Made by a program: the position numbers and the translations under genes | Shown here: positions 18,597 through 25,751 of the stretch, piece by piece | Numbering within the stretch: position 1 is the stretch's first letter | Layout of the letters: each line of letters starts with the position of its first letter | DNA from: Dehalococcoidia bacterium | GTDB taxonomy: Bacteria > Chloroflexota > Dehalococcoidia > UBA2979 | Reading direction: 5' to 3' | Length of the DNA stretch: 53,258 bases | NCBI GenBank assembly: GCA_028279505.1 | Contig: JANQNP010000109.1 | Coordinates: 1 to 53,258, forward strand | The notes under the pieces: model-generated | Databases searched by the model: none | What the model was told of the DNA's origin: nothing | What the model saw: only the letters and a program-made list of their open reading frames with translations

Positions 18597-19126
18597 GCCG
18601 CGTCCCGAATCGCCTCGAAATCCTTCCAGCTGGCGACGGTGGCGCGCCGCGCGCGCTCGTATCCGATGCGGTCGCCGTAGTACCCCCCGAGGAAGCCCGC
18701 CAGCCCGCGGACGCCGATCAGCAGGATCACGGCGTACACGATCGTGGCCGGGAGCAGGTTGTCGCGCAGATACGGGATGCCGAGGACGACGCCGAGGCCG
18801 CCGATCACCGCGATCAGCACGCCGAGGAAGGCGAAGCTGTTGACGATCGTCGATTCGGTCTTGCGCTGGCGGCGAAGGATCTCAGTGATCTCGTCGGGGA
18901 CCACATCAACGGTCGCACGGTCCTCGACGAAGTGGTTGTTGCAGTGGGGGCAGCGGTCGGTTTCTCGAGCGACGGGGTGATAGCAGTTGCCGCAGAAGCG
19001 CCCCTTCGCTGGCGCCTCGCCACGGCTGACGGCGATCAGGTGTTCCTCGAGCCGCTGGCTGAACAGCGGGCAGTCCGCGGTCACCGGCGGGCGGAACCGC
19101 TGCTCCTGCGGTGCCTCCATGCTCAT
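18593..19126 (-). CDS. Zinc-ribbon membrane protein
   Basis: A 177-residue protein of unknown function. Residues about 44-62 hold a zinc ribbon with CGNC and CPHC (FCGNCYHPVARETDRCPHC), followed by a charged linker and two membrane helices (about 96-118, FAFLGVLIAVIGGLGVVLG; about 124-146, LLPATIVYAVILLIGVRGLAG). The ribbon lies on the N-terminal, probably cytoplasmic, side. The start ATG at 19126 overlaps the stop of the uracil-DNA glycosylase gene as ATGA, and its own stop overlaps the next start in the same way; all three are coupled. Nothing in the sequence says what it binds. Confidence 0.75.
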   Translation of the reverse strand: MSMEAPQEQRFRPPVTADCPLFSQRLEEHLIAVSRGEAPAKGRFCGNCYHPVARETDRCPHCNNHFVEDRATVDVVPDEITEILRRQRKTESTIVNSFAFLGVLIAVIGGLGVVLGIPYLRDNLLPATIVYAVILLIGVRGLAGFLGGYYGDRIGYERARRATVASWKDFEAIRDAA

Positions 19127-19665
19127 GCGACACCTCGAACCGCGGCCCGTCCGAGGGAGGCTGCAAGTTCTGCGAGTACGCGGTGGACGTGGGCGCGATG
19201 GCCGGCGGCTCGCCCGGAGGTCGAGGGCATCACCCAAACGGCCGCGCCCTCGAGGGTGACGGGCTGGCGACCCCAAGTGCCGCTCGCACGCACCTTCGGG
19301 AACAGCACGTCGAACGCCCGGGAGCTAGTCAGGCAGATCGCGCGCGGCGACGCACCAGCGATCCGCTGCCGGAACGCGGGCTCCGAGGTGCGCAGCTCCT
19401 CGGTGGTGACGTTGGTGCTGTCCGTGATCACCCGCTTCACGACGTCGGTGAAGCCGATCCCGGCACGCTCGGCGAGCGACTGATCGTCCTCGGGACCGGC
19501 GGGCTCCTCCAGGAGTGGCGATGCAGAGAGCGCGGGCCAGAAGCCGTTGCCGGGATGGGCGTAGTAGTGGCCGAGTTCGGCTGAGCGCTCACCGGGGTTG
19601 ATGCCGACGAAGACGAGGTCGAGCCCGGGGACGAGCAAGTCGGGCAGGGTCTGGAGCGTGGGCAT
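19123..19665 (-). CDS. Mismatch-specific uracil-DNA glycosylase (Mug/TDG family)
   Basis: A base-excision repair enzyme removing uracil or thymine from mismatches. The 180 residues show motif A, FVGINPGERSAELGHYYAHPGNGFWPAL (about 18-45), and motif B, WVMPSTSGRAA near residue 145. GINPG is the Mug/TDG form, with Asn as the catalytic residue, so it is family 2 rather than family 1 UNG. The ATG at 19665 follows the membrane-protein stop by twelve bases. Downstream overlap with the zinc-ribbon membrane gene is four bases. Confidence 0.85.
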   Translation of the reverse strand: MPTLQTLPDLLVPGLDLVFVGINPGERSAELGHYYAHPGNGFWPALSASPLLEEPAGPEDDQSLAERAGIGFTDVVKRVITDSTNVTTEELRTSEPAFRQRIAGASPRAICLTSSRAFDVLFPKVRASGTWGRQPVTLEGAAVWVMPSTSGRAAGHRAHVHRVLAELAASLGRAAVRGVA

Positions 19666-19677
19666 CGCGGCGCCTCG

Positions 19678-20190
19678 TCAGCTGGCGACGTAGGAGAACT
19701 CGCCCCGTCCGAGCAGGACGCCGAAGACCAGGATCGCGATCGCGATGAACATCATCAGCGCGGAGAGCATGAACGAAGTGCGGCGCTGATTGTCCAGCGC
19801 CCGCTCGTCGCCCTCGCCGGCCACGACGGCGTCGGCGAGGCGCCCGATCCGCCGTCCGATCACGGCGTGGAAGGCGACGAGCCCGACGAAGACGGTGAAG
19901 AGCGTCATCTTCGTGATGAAGATCCAACCGAAGCGGAAGGAGGTCATGTCCTCGGTCACCGAGTCCGGCGTGACGTTGTAGAACTGGTAGAGGCCGGTCA
20001 CCAGCGAGATCACCAGAGCGAGACCGGCCATCATCCCGTAGCGCTGGGTCACGACGCGGGTGACCGCTCGCTTCAGCTGTTCGTCCTCGATGATCCAGGT
20101 CGCCGGGACGACGGCGAAGAAGAGCAAGATCTGCGGGCCGACGATCAGGGTCGCCGCGAAGACGTGGAGGATGAGCGACAGGTTGTCCAT
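19678..20190 (-). CDS. Four-helix membrane protein (DUF2269/CopD-like)
   Basis: A 170-residue protein with four membrane segments: MDNLSLILHVFAATLIVGPQILLFF at the start, MMAGLALVISLVTGLYQF at about 52-70, TKMTLFTVFVGLVAFHAV at about 94-112 and FMLSALMMFIAIAILVFGVL near the end. The His of the first helix and the overall plan resemble DUF2269 and CopD-like proteins, but no metal-binding site can be proven. The start at 20190 is chosen because the hydrophobic family core begins there; a longer frame upstream reads as an Arg-rich shadow of purA. It lies 17 bases after purA on the same strand. Confidence 0.65.
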   Translation of the reverse strand: MDNLSLILHVFAATLIVGPQILLFFAVVPATWIIEDEQLKRAVTRVVTQRYGMMAGLALVISLVTGLYQFYNVTPDSVTEDMTSFRFGWIFITKMTLFTVFVGLVAFHAVIGRRIGRLADAVVAGEGDERALDNQRRTSFMLSALMMFIAIAILVFGVLLGRGEFSYVAS

Positions 20191-20207
20191 GCGGGCCTCC
20201 CGAGGGC

Positions 20208-21527
20208 CTAGATGCGACCTCCGAAGATGTCGCGCGTCACGATCGCCTGGTGGCGCTTCGGCCCGACCGAGATCATGTCGACCGGCGCGTCCAACAGCTG
20301 CTCGATGCGTCGAACGTACTGCCTCGCCTCGGTCGGCAGGTCGCCGAGATGGCGGACCTCGGAGACGTCTTGTTTCCAACCGGGCAGCTCTTCGTAGATC
20401 GGCTTGACGCGGTTCGCGTCCTCGAGGCTCGCCGGCAGCGTGGTCACGCGCTCGTCGTCGAGCTCGTAGGCGACGCAGATCTTGATGCGCTCGAAGGCCG
20501 ACAGCGAGTCGAGACGGGTCAGGGCGACCGAGGTGACCCCGTTGATCCGCGAGGTATAGCGGGCCAAGACGCCGTCGAACCAGCCCGTGCGCCGCGCGCG
20601 GCCGGTGGTGGTGCCGTACTCGCTGGTGCCGGGGACCCCGCCGCCACCCTCGCGGAGGGAGACGCCGTCCTCGTCGTCGAGCTCGGTGGGCATCGGGCCG
20701 TTGCCGACCCTCGTCTGGTACGCCTTGTAGACGCCGACGACGCGCTCGATCGCCGTCGGGCCGAGCCCAATGCCGATCGCGGCACCGGCGGCGACCGATG
20801 CCGGCACCGAGGAGGTCACGTACGGGTAGGTGCCAGTGTCGAGGTCGAGCAGCGAGCCCTGCGCACCCTCGAGGAGGATCATCTCGCCTCGCCAGTGCGC
20901 CTCCTGGACGATCGAGGTGGTGTCGGCCACGTAGGGGCGCAGCTTCTCGCCGAACTCGCGGTAGTCGTTGAGGATCTGGTCGTAGTCGAGGGCGGGCTTC
21001 TGGTAGAGGCCGGTGATGACGCGGTTCTTGTAGTCGAGCACCTCGCGGAGCCGCGCCGGGAAGCGCTCGGTGTCGACGACGTCGCCGATCCGAATACCGA
21101 TGCGAGCGACCTTGTCGTGGAAGGCGGGTCCGGTTCCGGTCCCCGTGGTGCCGATTGCGCTGTCGCCGCGCAGCTCCTCGTCAGCGAGGTCGATCACGGG
21201 GTGCCACGGCATGATGACGTGCGCACGGTCGCTGATCACGAGCTTCGAAGTGTCGATCCCGCGCTCGCTCAGCATCGCGATCTCGGCGAGCAGCGTGTCG
21301 GGGTCGATCACCACGCCGTTGCCGATCACGCAGGCCTTGTCGCCATAGAAGATGCCGGCCGGCACGAGGTGCAGCGCGAACTTCCCGCGCTCGTTCATGA
21401 TCGTGTGGCCGGCGTTCGTCCCCGCCGAGTAGCGGCCGATCATCGAGCAGTAGCGCGCGTGGAAGTCCACGACGCGACCTTTGCCCTCGTCGCCCCACTG
21501 ACCGCCAATAATCACGACTGCAGGCAT
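20208..21527 (-). CDS. purA: Adenylosuccinate synthetase
   Basis: Couples IMP and aspartate with GTP hydrolysis in AMP synthesis. The 439 residues open with MPAVVIIGGQWGDEGKGRVVD, the GTP/P-loop of the family with its catalytic Asp, followed by AGTNAGHTI with the catalytic His, the switch ILLEGAQGSLLDLDTGTYPYVTSS, and the TTGRARRTGWFD IMP-binding segment. Two ATGs lie two codons apart; 21527 is preferred because GAGGA then sits six to eight bases upstream. A TATGAT box at 21590-21585 gives purA a promoter of its own inside the long minus-strand run. Confidence 0.95.
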   Translation of the reverse strand: MPAVVIIGGQWGDEGKGRVVDFHARYCSMIGRYSAGTNAGHTIMNERGKFALHLVPAGIFYGDKACVIGNGVVIDPDTLLAEIAMLSERGIDTSKLVISDRAHVIMPWHPVIDLADEELRGDSAIGTTGTGTGPAFHDKVARIGIRIGDVVDTERFPARLREVLDYKNRVITGLYQKPALDYDQILNDYREFGEKLRPYVADTTSIVQEAHWRGEMILLEGAQGSLLDLDTGTYPYVTSSVPASVAAGAAIGIGLGPTAIERVVGVYKAYQTRVGNGPMPTELDDEDGVSLREGGGGVPGTSEYGTTTGRARRTGWFDGVLARYTSRINGVTSVALTRLDSLSAFERIKICVAYELDDERVTTLPASLEDANRVKPIYEELPGWKQDVSEVRHLGDLPTEARQYVRRIEQLLDAPVDMISVGPKRHQAIVTRDIFGGRI

Positions 21528-21584
21528 GAGCATTCCTCGGCGGGTGCGGGGTCAAGAACGGCTGTGACTGTGGGGACCCGCGAG

Positions 21585-21590
21585 ATCATA
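21585..21590 (-). promoter_or_regulatory. -10 box of purA
   Basis: TATGAT on the minus strand lies 58 bases ahead of the purA ATG in the 99-base gap after the CitE-like gene. A clear -35 is not seen. It would give a leader of about 50 bases. Confidence 0.4.
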
Positions 21591-21626
21591 CCGGACGACC
21601 GGCGCGGGCTCGACGGGGGACGCTGG

Positions 21627-22523
21627 TCAGTCGCGCACCTGTTCGCGAGCGGCGACCGCGTCGGCCTGCGCGACCACGAGCCGGGCGGCGCGCATCGCGC
21701 GCCGGTCGACCGGTTCGAGGCGGGGGCTCGCCTCGTTGCCGATGAGGACGGTGCCGCTGGACTCGCCGTCGGCGCGCAGCCGCTCCCACTCCCTGAGCAC
21801 CGCCCGAGCGACGGCGACCTCCGTCGCGTCGGGCGCGAAGAGCGAGTTGACGCCTCGGGCGGACGCCTCGGAGTGAATGGTCGCGCCGGCGGCGCCGAAC
21901 TCGTGGGCTCGGGTCGCCTCGATGAAGCCGCGGTCACCACCGAAGGAGCCGAGCAGCCAGGGCAGCTCGGCGGCGCGCGCGGCGATGGCGACCATCGCCA
22001 TCGTGTGGTCGTGCGCGTCGTGGAGGCCGTGGCCAAGGCGCAGGTCGCGGTGCATCCGCGCGGGGTTGATCGCGACGGCCTCGTGACGGTCGACGGCCTC
22101 GAGGATGGCGGGCAGCGCCTGCAGGCCAGCGGCGGAGTCGATCTCGGGGATCAGCCGCACGGCGCCGGGCGTCATGTCGTGGCGCAGCTCGTACTTCCGC
22201 AACAGCACGTCGGCGTCGCGGGCGTCCTGCGGCGCCTCGGTGCCCGCGAGGACGATCGCGGCCAGCGCCGGGCGCACGGCGCCCTCGAGGTCGGCCTGCA
22301 GCTCGCCGCTGCTCGTGGACGAGACCCGCGCGAAGACCGGCCGGCCGGCGCCACCGATGGCGTCGATCACCTCGGCGAGGATCGCGCGCTCGCCGATGCG
22401 GTCGGCGCGGGAGACCGGCGACGCCAGGTCGAGCACGACGGCATCCGCGGCGGAGCGACGGGCCTCGGCCATCGCATCCGAGTCGGTGCCCGCGATCACG
22501 AGCAGGCTGCGCAGTGCGAGCAT
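21627..22523 (-). CDS. HpcH/HpaI aldolase family protein, CitE-like
   Basis: A 298-residue TIM-barrel lyase relative. The start MLALRSLLVIAGTDSDAMAEA and ADAVVLDL match CitE, as do the late IHSEASARGVNSLFAPDATEVAVARAVL and the Arg-containing INPARMHRDLRLGHG. In typical CitE proteins the strand after DavilDLED supplies acidic residues; here it reads LDLASPVSRADR, so the usual Glu-Asp pair is gone, while LIPEIDSAAGL keeps one Glu. Activity as a citryl- or malyl-CoA lyase is therefore doubtful. It lies 20 bases after the alpha/beta hydrolase gene. Confidence 0.7.
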   Translation of the reverse strand: MLALRSLLVIAGTDSDAMAEARRSAADAVVLDLASPVSRADRIGERAILAEVIDAIGGAGRPVFARVSSTSSGELQADLEGAVRPALAAIVLAGTEAPQDARDADVLLRKYELRHDMTPGAVRLIPEIDSAAGLQALPAILEAVDRHEAVAINPARMHRDLRLGHGLHDAHDHTMAMVAIAARAAELPWLLGSFGGDRGFIEATRAHEFGAAGATIHSEASARGVNSLFAPDATEVAVARAVLREWERLRADGESSGTVLIGNEASPRLEPVDRRAMRAARLVVAQADAVAAREQVRD

Positions 22524-22543
22524 GGTGGGTCCTTCGCTGGGTC

Positions 22544-23263
22544 TCAGACTGTCAGGTCTTCGCCGAAGTCTGCTTCCTCGTCGACGTCCTCGAGGAACTC
22601 GAGCACCGCCTCGTTCCAGGCGGCCGGGCGCTGACCCGAGGTGCCGTGGAAGCAGCCGGCGAGCCGCACGATCCGCCGCCGCCGGAGGCCATCCGCGAGG
22701 CGGTCGATCCCCGGGAGGATCATCTCGTCGTGCTCGCCGACGATCACGAGCGTCGGGATGTCGAGGCCCGGCAACGACGACGTCAGGTCGGGCCGCGTCT
22801 GCATCGCGTGCATGCCGCCGTCGGCGCCCGGGTCACCGGTGGCGGGCCGGCCGCTCGGCGCGGCGCCGGGGCCGGGTGGGCCCTTCGTGGTCGAATCGGA
22901 GAGGATCAGCGCGCGCACGTCCTCGGCGTGGTCGACGGTGTACTGGAGGGCGATCTGTCCACCGAACGACATCCCGCCGATCACGGCGCCGTCGACGGCG
23001 TCGAGCGCCTCGAGGAGGGCGCGCAGGTCCGAGGCGAGCGCGGGCATGGTGTACGACTCGACGTCGTCGGGAGCGCTGCTCCCGCCGTGGCCGCGGGCGT
23101 CCCAGGTGATCAGGCGATGCTCGGCCGAGAGCGCCGCCATCTGGGGCATCCACATCTCGAGGGAGACGCCGAAGCCGTGGGCCAGCACCAGCGGGCGGCC
23201 GTCGCTCGGTCCGCGCTCGTCGTAGCGGATGCGGATGCCCTCGGGCGTCTCGATGTGTGGCAT
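22544..23263 (-). CDS. Alpha/beta hydrolase
   Basis: A 239-residue hydrolase. LVLAHGFGVSLEMW (oxyanion region, about 25-38), the nucleophile elbow GGMSFGG at about 95-101 with Ser98, TLVIVGEHDEMI with the acid Asp near residue 180, and the late His in AGCFHGT make up a full catalytic triad. The lid region between strand 6 and the acid is short and Gly/Pro-rich (GPPGPGAAPSGRPATGDPG), so the substrate pocket is probably open. Substrate unknown. AGAGGAC precedes the ATG at 23263. It is part of the minus-strand run between a phosphotransferase and the CitE-like gene. Confidence 0.85.
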   Translation of the reverse strand: MPHIETPEGIRIRYDERGPSDGRPLVLAHGFGVSLEMWMPQMAALSAEHRLITWDARGHGGSSAPDDVESYTMPALASDLRALLEALDAVDGAVIGGMSFGGQIALQYTVDHAEDVRALILSDSTTKGPPGPGAAPSGRPATGDPGADGGMHAMQTRPDLTSSLPGLDIPTLVIVGEHDEMILPGIDRLADGLRRRRIVRLAGCFHGTSGQRPAAWNEAVLEFLEDVDEEADFGEDLTV

Positions 23264-23316
23264 GGCGGTCCTCTTCGGCCCGCCTCGGCACGGGCTGGTG
23301 ACGTTCGCGCCTCGGA

Positions 23317-24315
23317 CTAGGCCTGGCGGCGGACCGCCAGCGGCAGCGTCTGTTCGAGGAAGGTGATGGTACGCGCGACCCTCTCCTCGTCGGGCAGGAC
23401 GGTCGTGTGCTTCTCGATCTTCTGGAGCGCGAGCACGACGGAGAGCTGCTGGGCCTCAGCGCGGCGGATGTCGCGGAAGACGCCGTTGGTCGTGTAGCCG
23501 TCGAGGACGGCCTCGGTGCGGTCCCAGCCGAAGAAGAAGGCGAACGAAGCGATGTCGAAGGCGGGCGGGACGATCGCGGCGTCACCGAAGTCGATCACGC
23601 CGGTCAGCCGGCCGTCCTCGACGAAGAGGTGGTTGCCGTTGAGATCGGTGTGGCTGAGCGCGAACTGGGTGCGCGGCTCCTCGTAGCGCGTCAGGCTGTC
23701 GCGCAGCGCGGCGATCGTCGAGAGCAGCATCGGCGCAGCATGCAACACCGGATGGGTGGTGAGCGGGCGGCCGTCGAACGGCCATAGATCCGGCCACCAG
23801 CGCGAGAGCATGCCGGCGCGGTGATCGGTCTCCGTGCCGCGCAGCTCGTTCGCGCGATCCTCGAGGCGTCCGTAGCCCTCGACGGGGAGTCCGTGCAGCG
23901 TCGCCAGGAAGCGCCCGAGGTCGGTCGCGGCGGCCTCTGGGATCGTGTCGCCGGCGGGCTCCCCGGGCGTCCACTCGGTCACCATCCAGTCGAACCGCCC
24001 GTCGGTCGGGTCCGCGCCGTCGTGTGTCGCGCGCGTGGCGATCGACCGAGGCGAGGGCACCTCGGCGGCGGTCAGGCCCTCGAGGATGGCGTGGCGGGCG
24101 GCGTAGATGGTCGGCTCGTCGCGGTAGCGCTCCTGGCGCGCCTCGACAGGGATCTCGACGAGCACGCAGTACGGACCGCCGCGCGCGTCGACGCGCCAGC
24201 CGACCGAGGTCTGTCCCTGACCGACGATGCGCAGGTCGTCCGGGTCCTCGCCGGTGGCGGCGTGGACGATCCGCGCCACGGTCGGCGCATCGGCCATCGT
24301 TCCGAGCCCGGGCAT
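23317..24315 (-). CDS. Aminoglycoside-phosphotransferase-fold kinase
   Basis: A 332-residue protein of the APH/choline-kinase fold. QGQTSVGWRVDARGG resembles the nucleotide loop, the catalytic loop is LSHTDLNGNHLF (HxDxxxxN), and the metal-binding segment is GVIDFGDA. These residues are intact, so it is likely an active small-molecule kinase; there is no reason to call it an antibiotic-resistance gene. Its ATG at 24315 lies two bases after the M16 peptidase stop, indicating translational coupling. An inner ATG at 24297 is a possible alternative start. Confidence 0.78.
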   Translation of the reverse strand: MPGLGTMADAPTVARIVHAATGEDPDDLRIVGQGQTSVGWRVDARGGPYCVLVEIPVEARQERYRDEPTIYAARHAILEGLTAAEVPSPRSIATRATHDGADPTDGRFDWMVTEWTPGEPAGDTIPEAAATDLGRFLATLHGLPVEGYGRLEDRANELRGTETDHRAGMLSRWWPDLWPFDGRPLTTHPVLHAAPMLLSTIAALRDSLTRYEEPRTQFALSHTDLNGNHLFVEDGRLTGVIDFGDAAIVPPAFDIASFAFFFGWDRTEAVLDGYTTNGVFRDIRRAEAQQLSVVLALQKIEKHTTVLPDEERVARTITFLEQTLPLAVRRQA

Positions 24316-24317
24316 GG

Positions 24318-25592
24318 TCAGCCGTGCAGCAGCGCGTCGAGGCGGTCGGCGTCCGCGGTGGGGCCGACGACGGCAATCGAGAAGACCCCGGGTCCGATCA
24401 CGCGGTTCGCGACGCGCTGGACGTCCTCGGCGGTGACGGCGCGAAGCGCGGCGACGGTGTCGTCGGGCGGCTCGATCTCGCCGTCCATCAGGAGCTGGTT
24501 GCCGTAGCGCTGGCCGAGCGACATCGGCGTCTCGAGGCCGAGCCGGAAGCTGCCGGCGGCGTAATCCTTGGTGCGCTGCAGCTCCTCGTCGCCCATCGGT
24601 TCGTCGACGAGCTTGCGCAGCTCGACGAGGATCACCTCGATCGCCTCTTCCTGGTGCTCGCGGGTGACGCCGGCGCTGACAGTGAGCGAGCCGGTGTCGG
24701 AGTAACGGGCGCCGCCGGCCGAGACCGAGTAGGCGAGCCCTCGACGCTCGCGCACCTCCTGGAAGAGCCGGGAGGACATGCCGCGGCCGAGGGCGGTGTT
24801 CATGATGTCGAAGGCGTAGCGGTCCGGATCCTTGCGCGCCATGCCGTGCATGGAGAGCGCGACGTTCGTCTGCTCAAGGTCGCGCGGGTCGAGCTGGATG
24901 TAGGCCTCGGGGCGGTCGGTCAGCGAGTCGGGTGGCGCGGGCGGGGATCCCTGGGGGAGGTCGCCAAACGCCTCGGTAGCCCAGCCCACCACTTCGTCGT
25001 GCTCGACGTTGCCGGAGACGGAGAGCACGGAGTTCTCGGCGGTGTAGAAGCCGGTCATGTGCTCCGTGAAGTCCGGGCGGTGCATCTCCTCGACGGTCTC
25101 GACCGAGCCGGCGACGGGCCAGCCGATCGGCTGGTCGCCGTAGACCGCGCGCCCGAGGAGCTCGCCGACGAAGGCGCCGGGGTTGTCGTGCGCGCGCTTG
25201 ATCTCCTGCTGGACGACGGTGCGCTCGCGGTCGATCTCCTCGGTCTCCAGCAGCGAGTGCTGGATCATGTCGCCGAGGATCTCGATCCCCGTCTCGGCGC
25301 GCTCGTACGGCAGGTTGTTCCAGTAGCAGGTCAGCTCTTTGGTGGTGTAGGCGTTGAGGCTGCCGCCGGCGCCCTCGATCGCCTGCGAGATCTGCGTGGC
25401 CTCGGGGCGCGTCTCGGTGCCCTTGAAGAGCATGTGCTCGATGTAGTGGGAGAGGCCGTTGGTCCTCGGTTGCTCGTTGCGCGAGCCGACGCGGACGAAG
25501 AACGCGGAGGCGGCTGACTGCGCCGTCGGGACGCTGGTGGTCAACACGCGGAGGCCGCTGTCGAGCGTCGTCAGTTGCCAGCCTTGTGCCAC
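24318..25592 (-). CDS. M16 family zinc metallopeptidase
   Basis: A 424-residue peptidase of the pitrilysin/processing-peptidase family. The inverted zinc motif HxxEH is present as HYIEH at residues 49-53, with the third ligand expected in the ERTVVQQEIKR helix. The second half has the RGMSSRLFQEVRERRGLAYSV segment that shapes the pocket, as in single-chain M16B enzymes, which act as homodimers or with an inactive partner. Translation starts at GTG 25592 with GGGGAG upstream. It is the first gene of the minus-strand run, divergent from the AOR gene, and no partner subunit is found here. Confidence 0.92.
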   Translation of the reverse strand: MAQGWQLTTLDSGLRVLTTSVPTAQSAASAFFVRVGSRNEQPRTNGLSHYIEHMLFKGTETRPEATQISQAIEGAGGSLNAYTTKELTCYWNNLPYERAETGIEILGDMIQHSLLETEEIDRERTVVQQEIKRAHDNPGAFVGELLGRAVYGDQPIGWPVAGSVETVEEMHRPDFTEHMTGFYTAENSVLSVSGNVEHDEVVGWATEAFGDLPQGSPPAPPDSLTDRPEAYIQLDPRDLEQTNVALSMHGMARKDPDRYAFDIMNTALGRGMSSRLFQEVRERRGLAYSVSAGGARYSDTGSLTVSAGVTREHQEEAIEVILVELRKLVDEPMGDEELQRTKDYAAGSFRLGLETPMSLGQRYGNQLLMDGEIEPPDDTVAALRAVTAEDVQRVANRVIGPGVFSIAVVGPTADADRLDALLHG

Positions 25593-25676
25593 GTGGACTC
25601 CCCGCTCACGATGCCGTGCGTCGCGTTGGTTGCTCGTTGCGTCGCGAGACGTGCGGACGGCCTAACGCACTCTGAG

Positions 25677-25682
25677 TAAGAT
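25677..25682 (+). promoter_or_regulatory. -10 box of the AOR gene
   Basis: TAAGAT lies 70 bases before the GTG at 25752 in the M16/AOR divergent gap. The -35 region is weak. The same gap also holds GGTTGCTCGTTGCG, which recurs inside the M16 gene; nothing else is recognised in it. Confidence 0.35.
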
Positions 25683-25751
25683 ACCGGCAGAACGTACACA
25701 CCATGATCCGGCGGCTTGACCCTGGCAGGGGCGCCGGCGAAAGGACTCAGC

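Noticed and set aside
23317..24315. Reading the phosphotransferase as an aminoglycoside-resistance gene
   Set aside because: Only fold-level motifs are present; the context is metabolic and no resistance cassette features are seen.
25469..25640. Direct repeat GGTTGCTCGTTGCG in the M16 gene and its upstream gap
   Set aside because: Fourteen bases, two copies only, no symmetry and no position relative to promoter boxes that would suggest a site.
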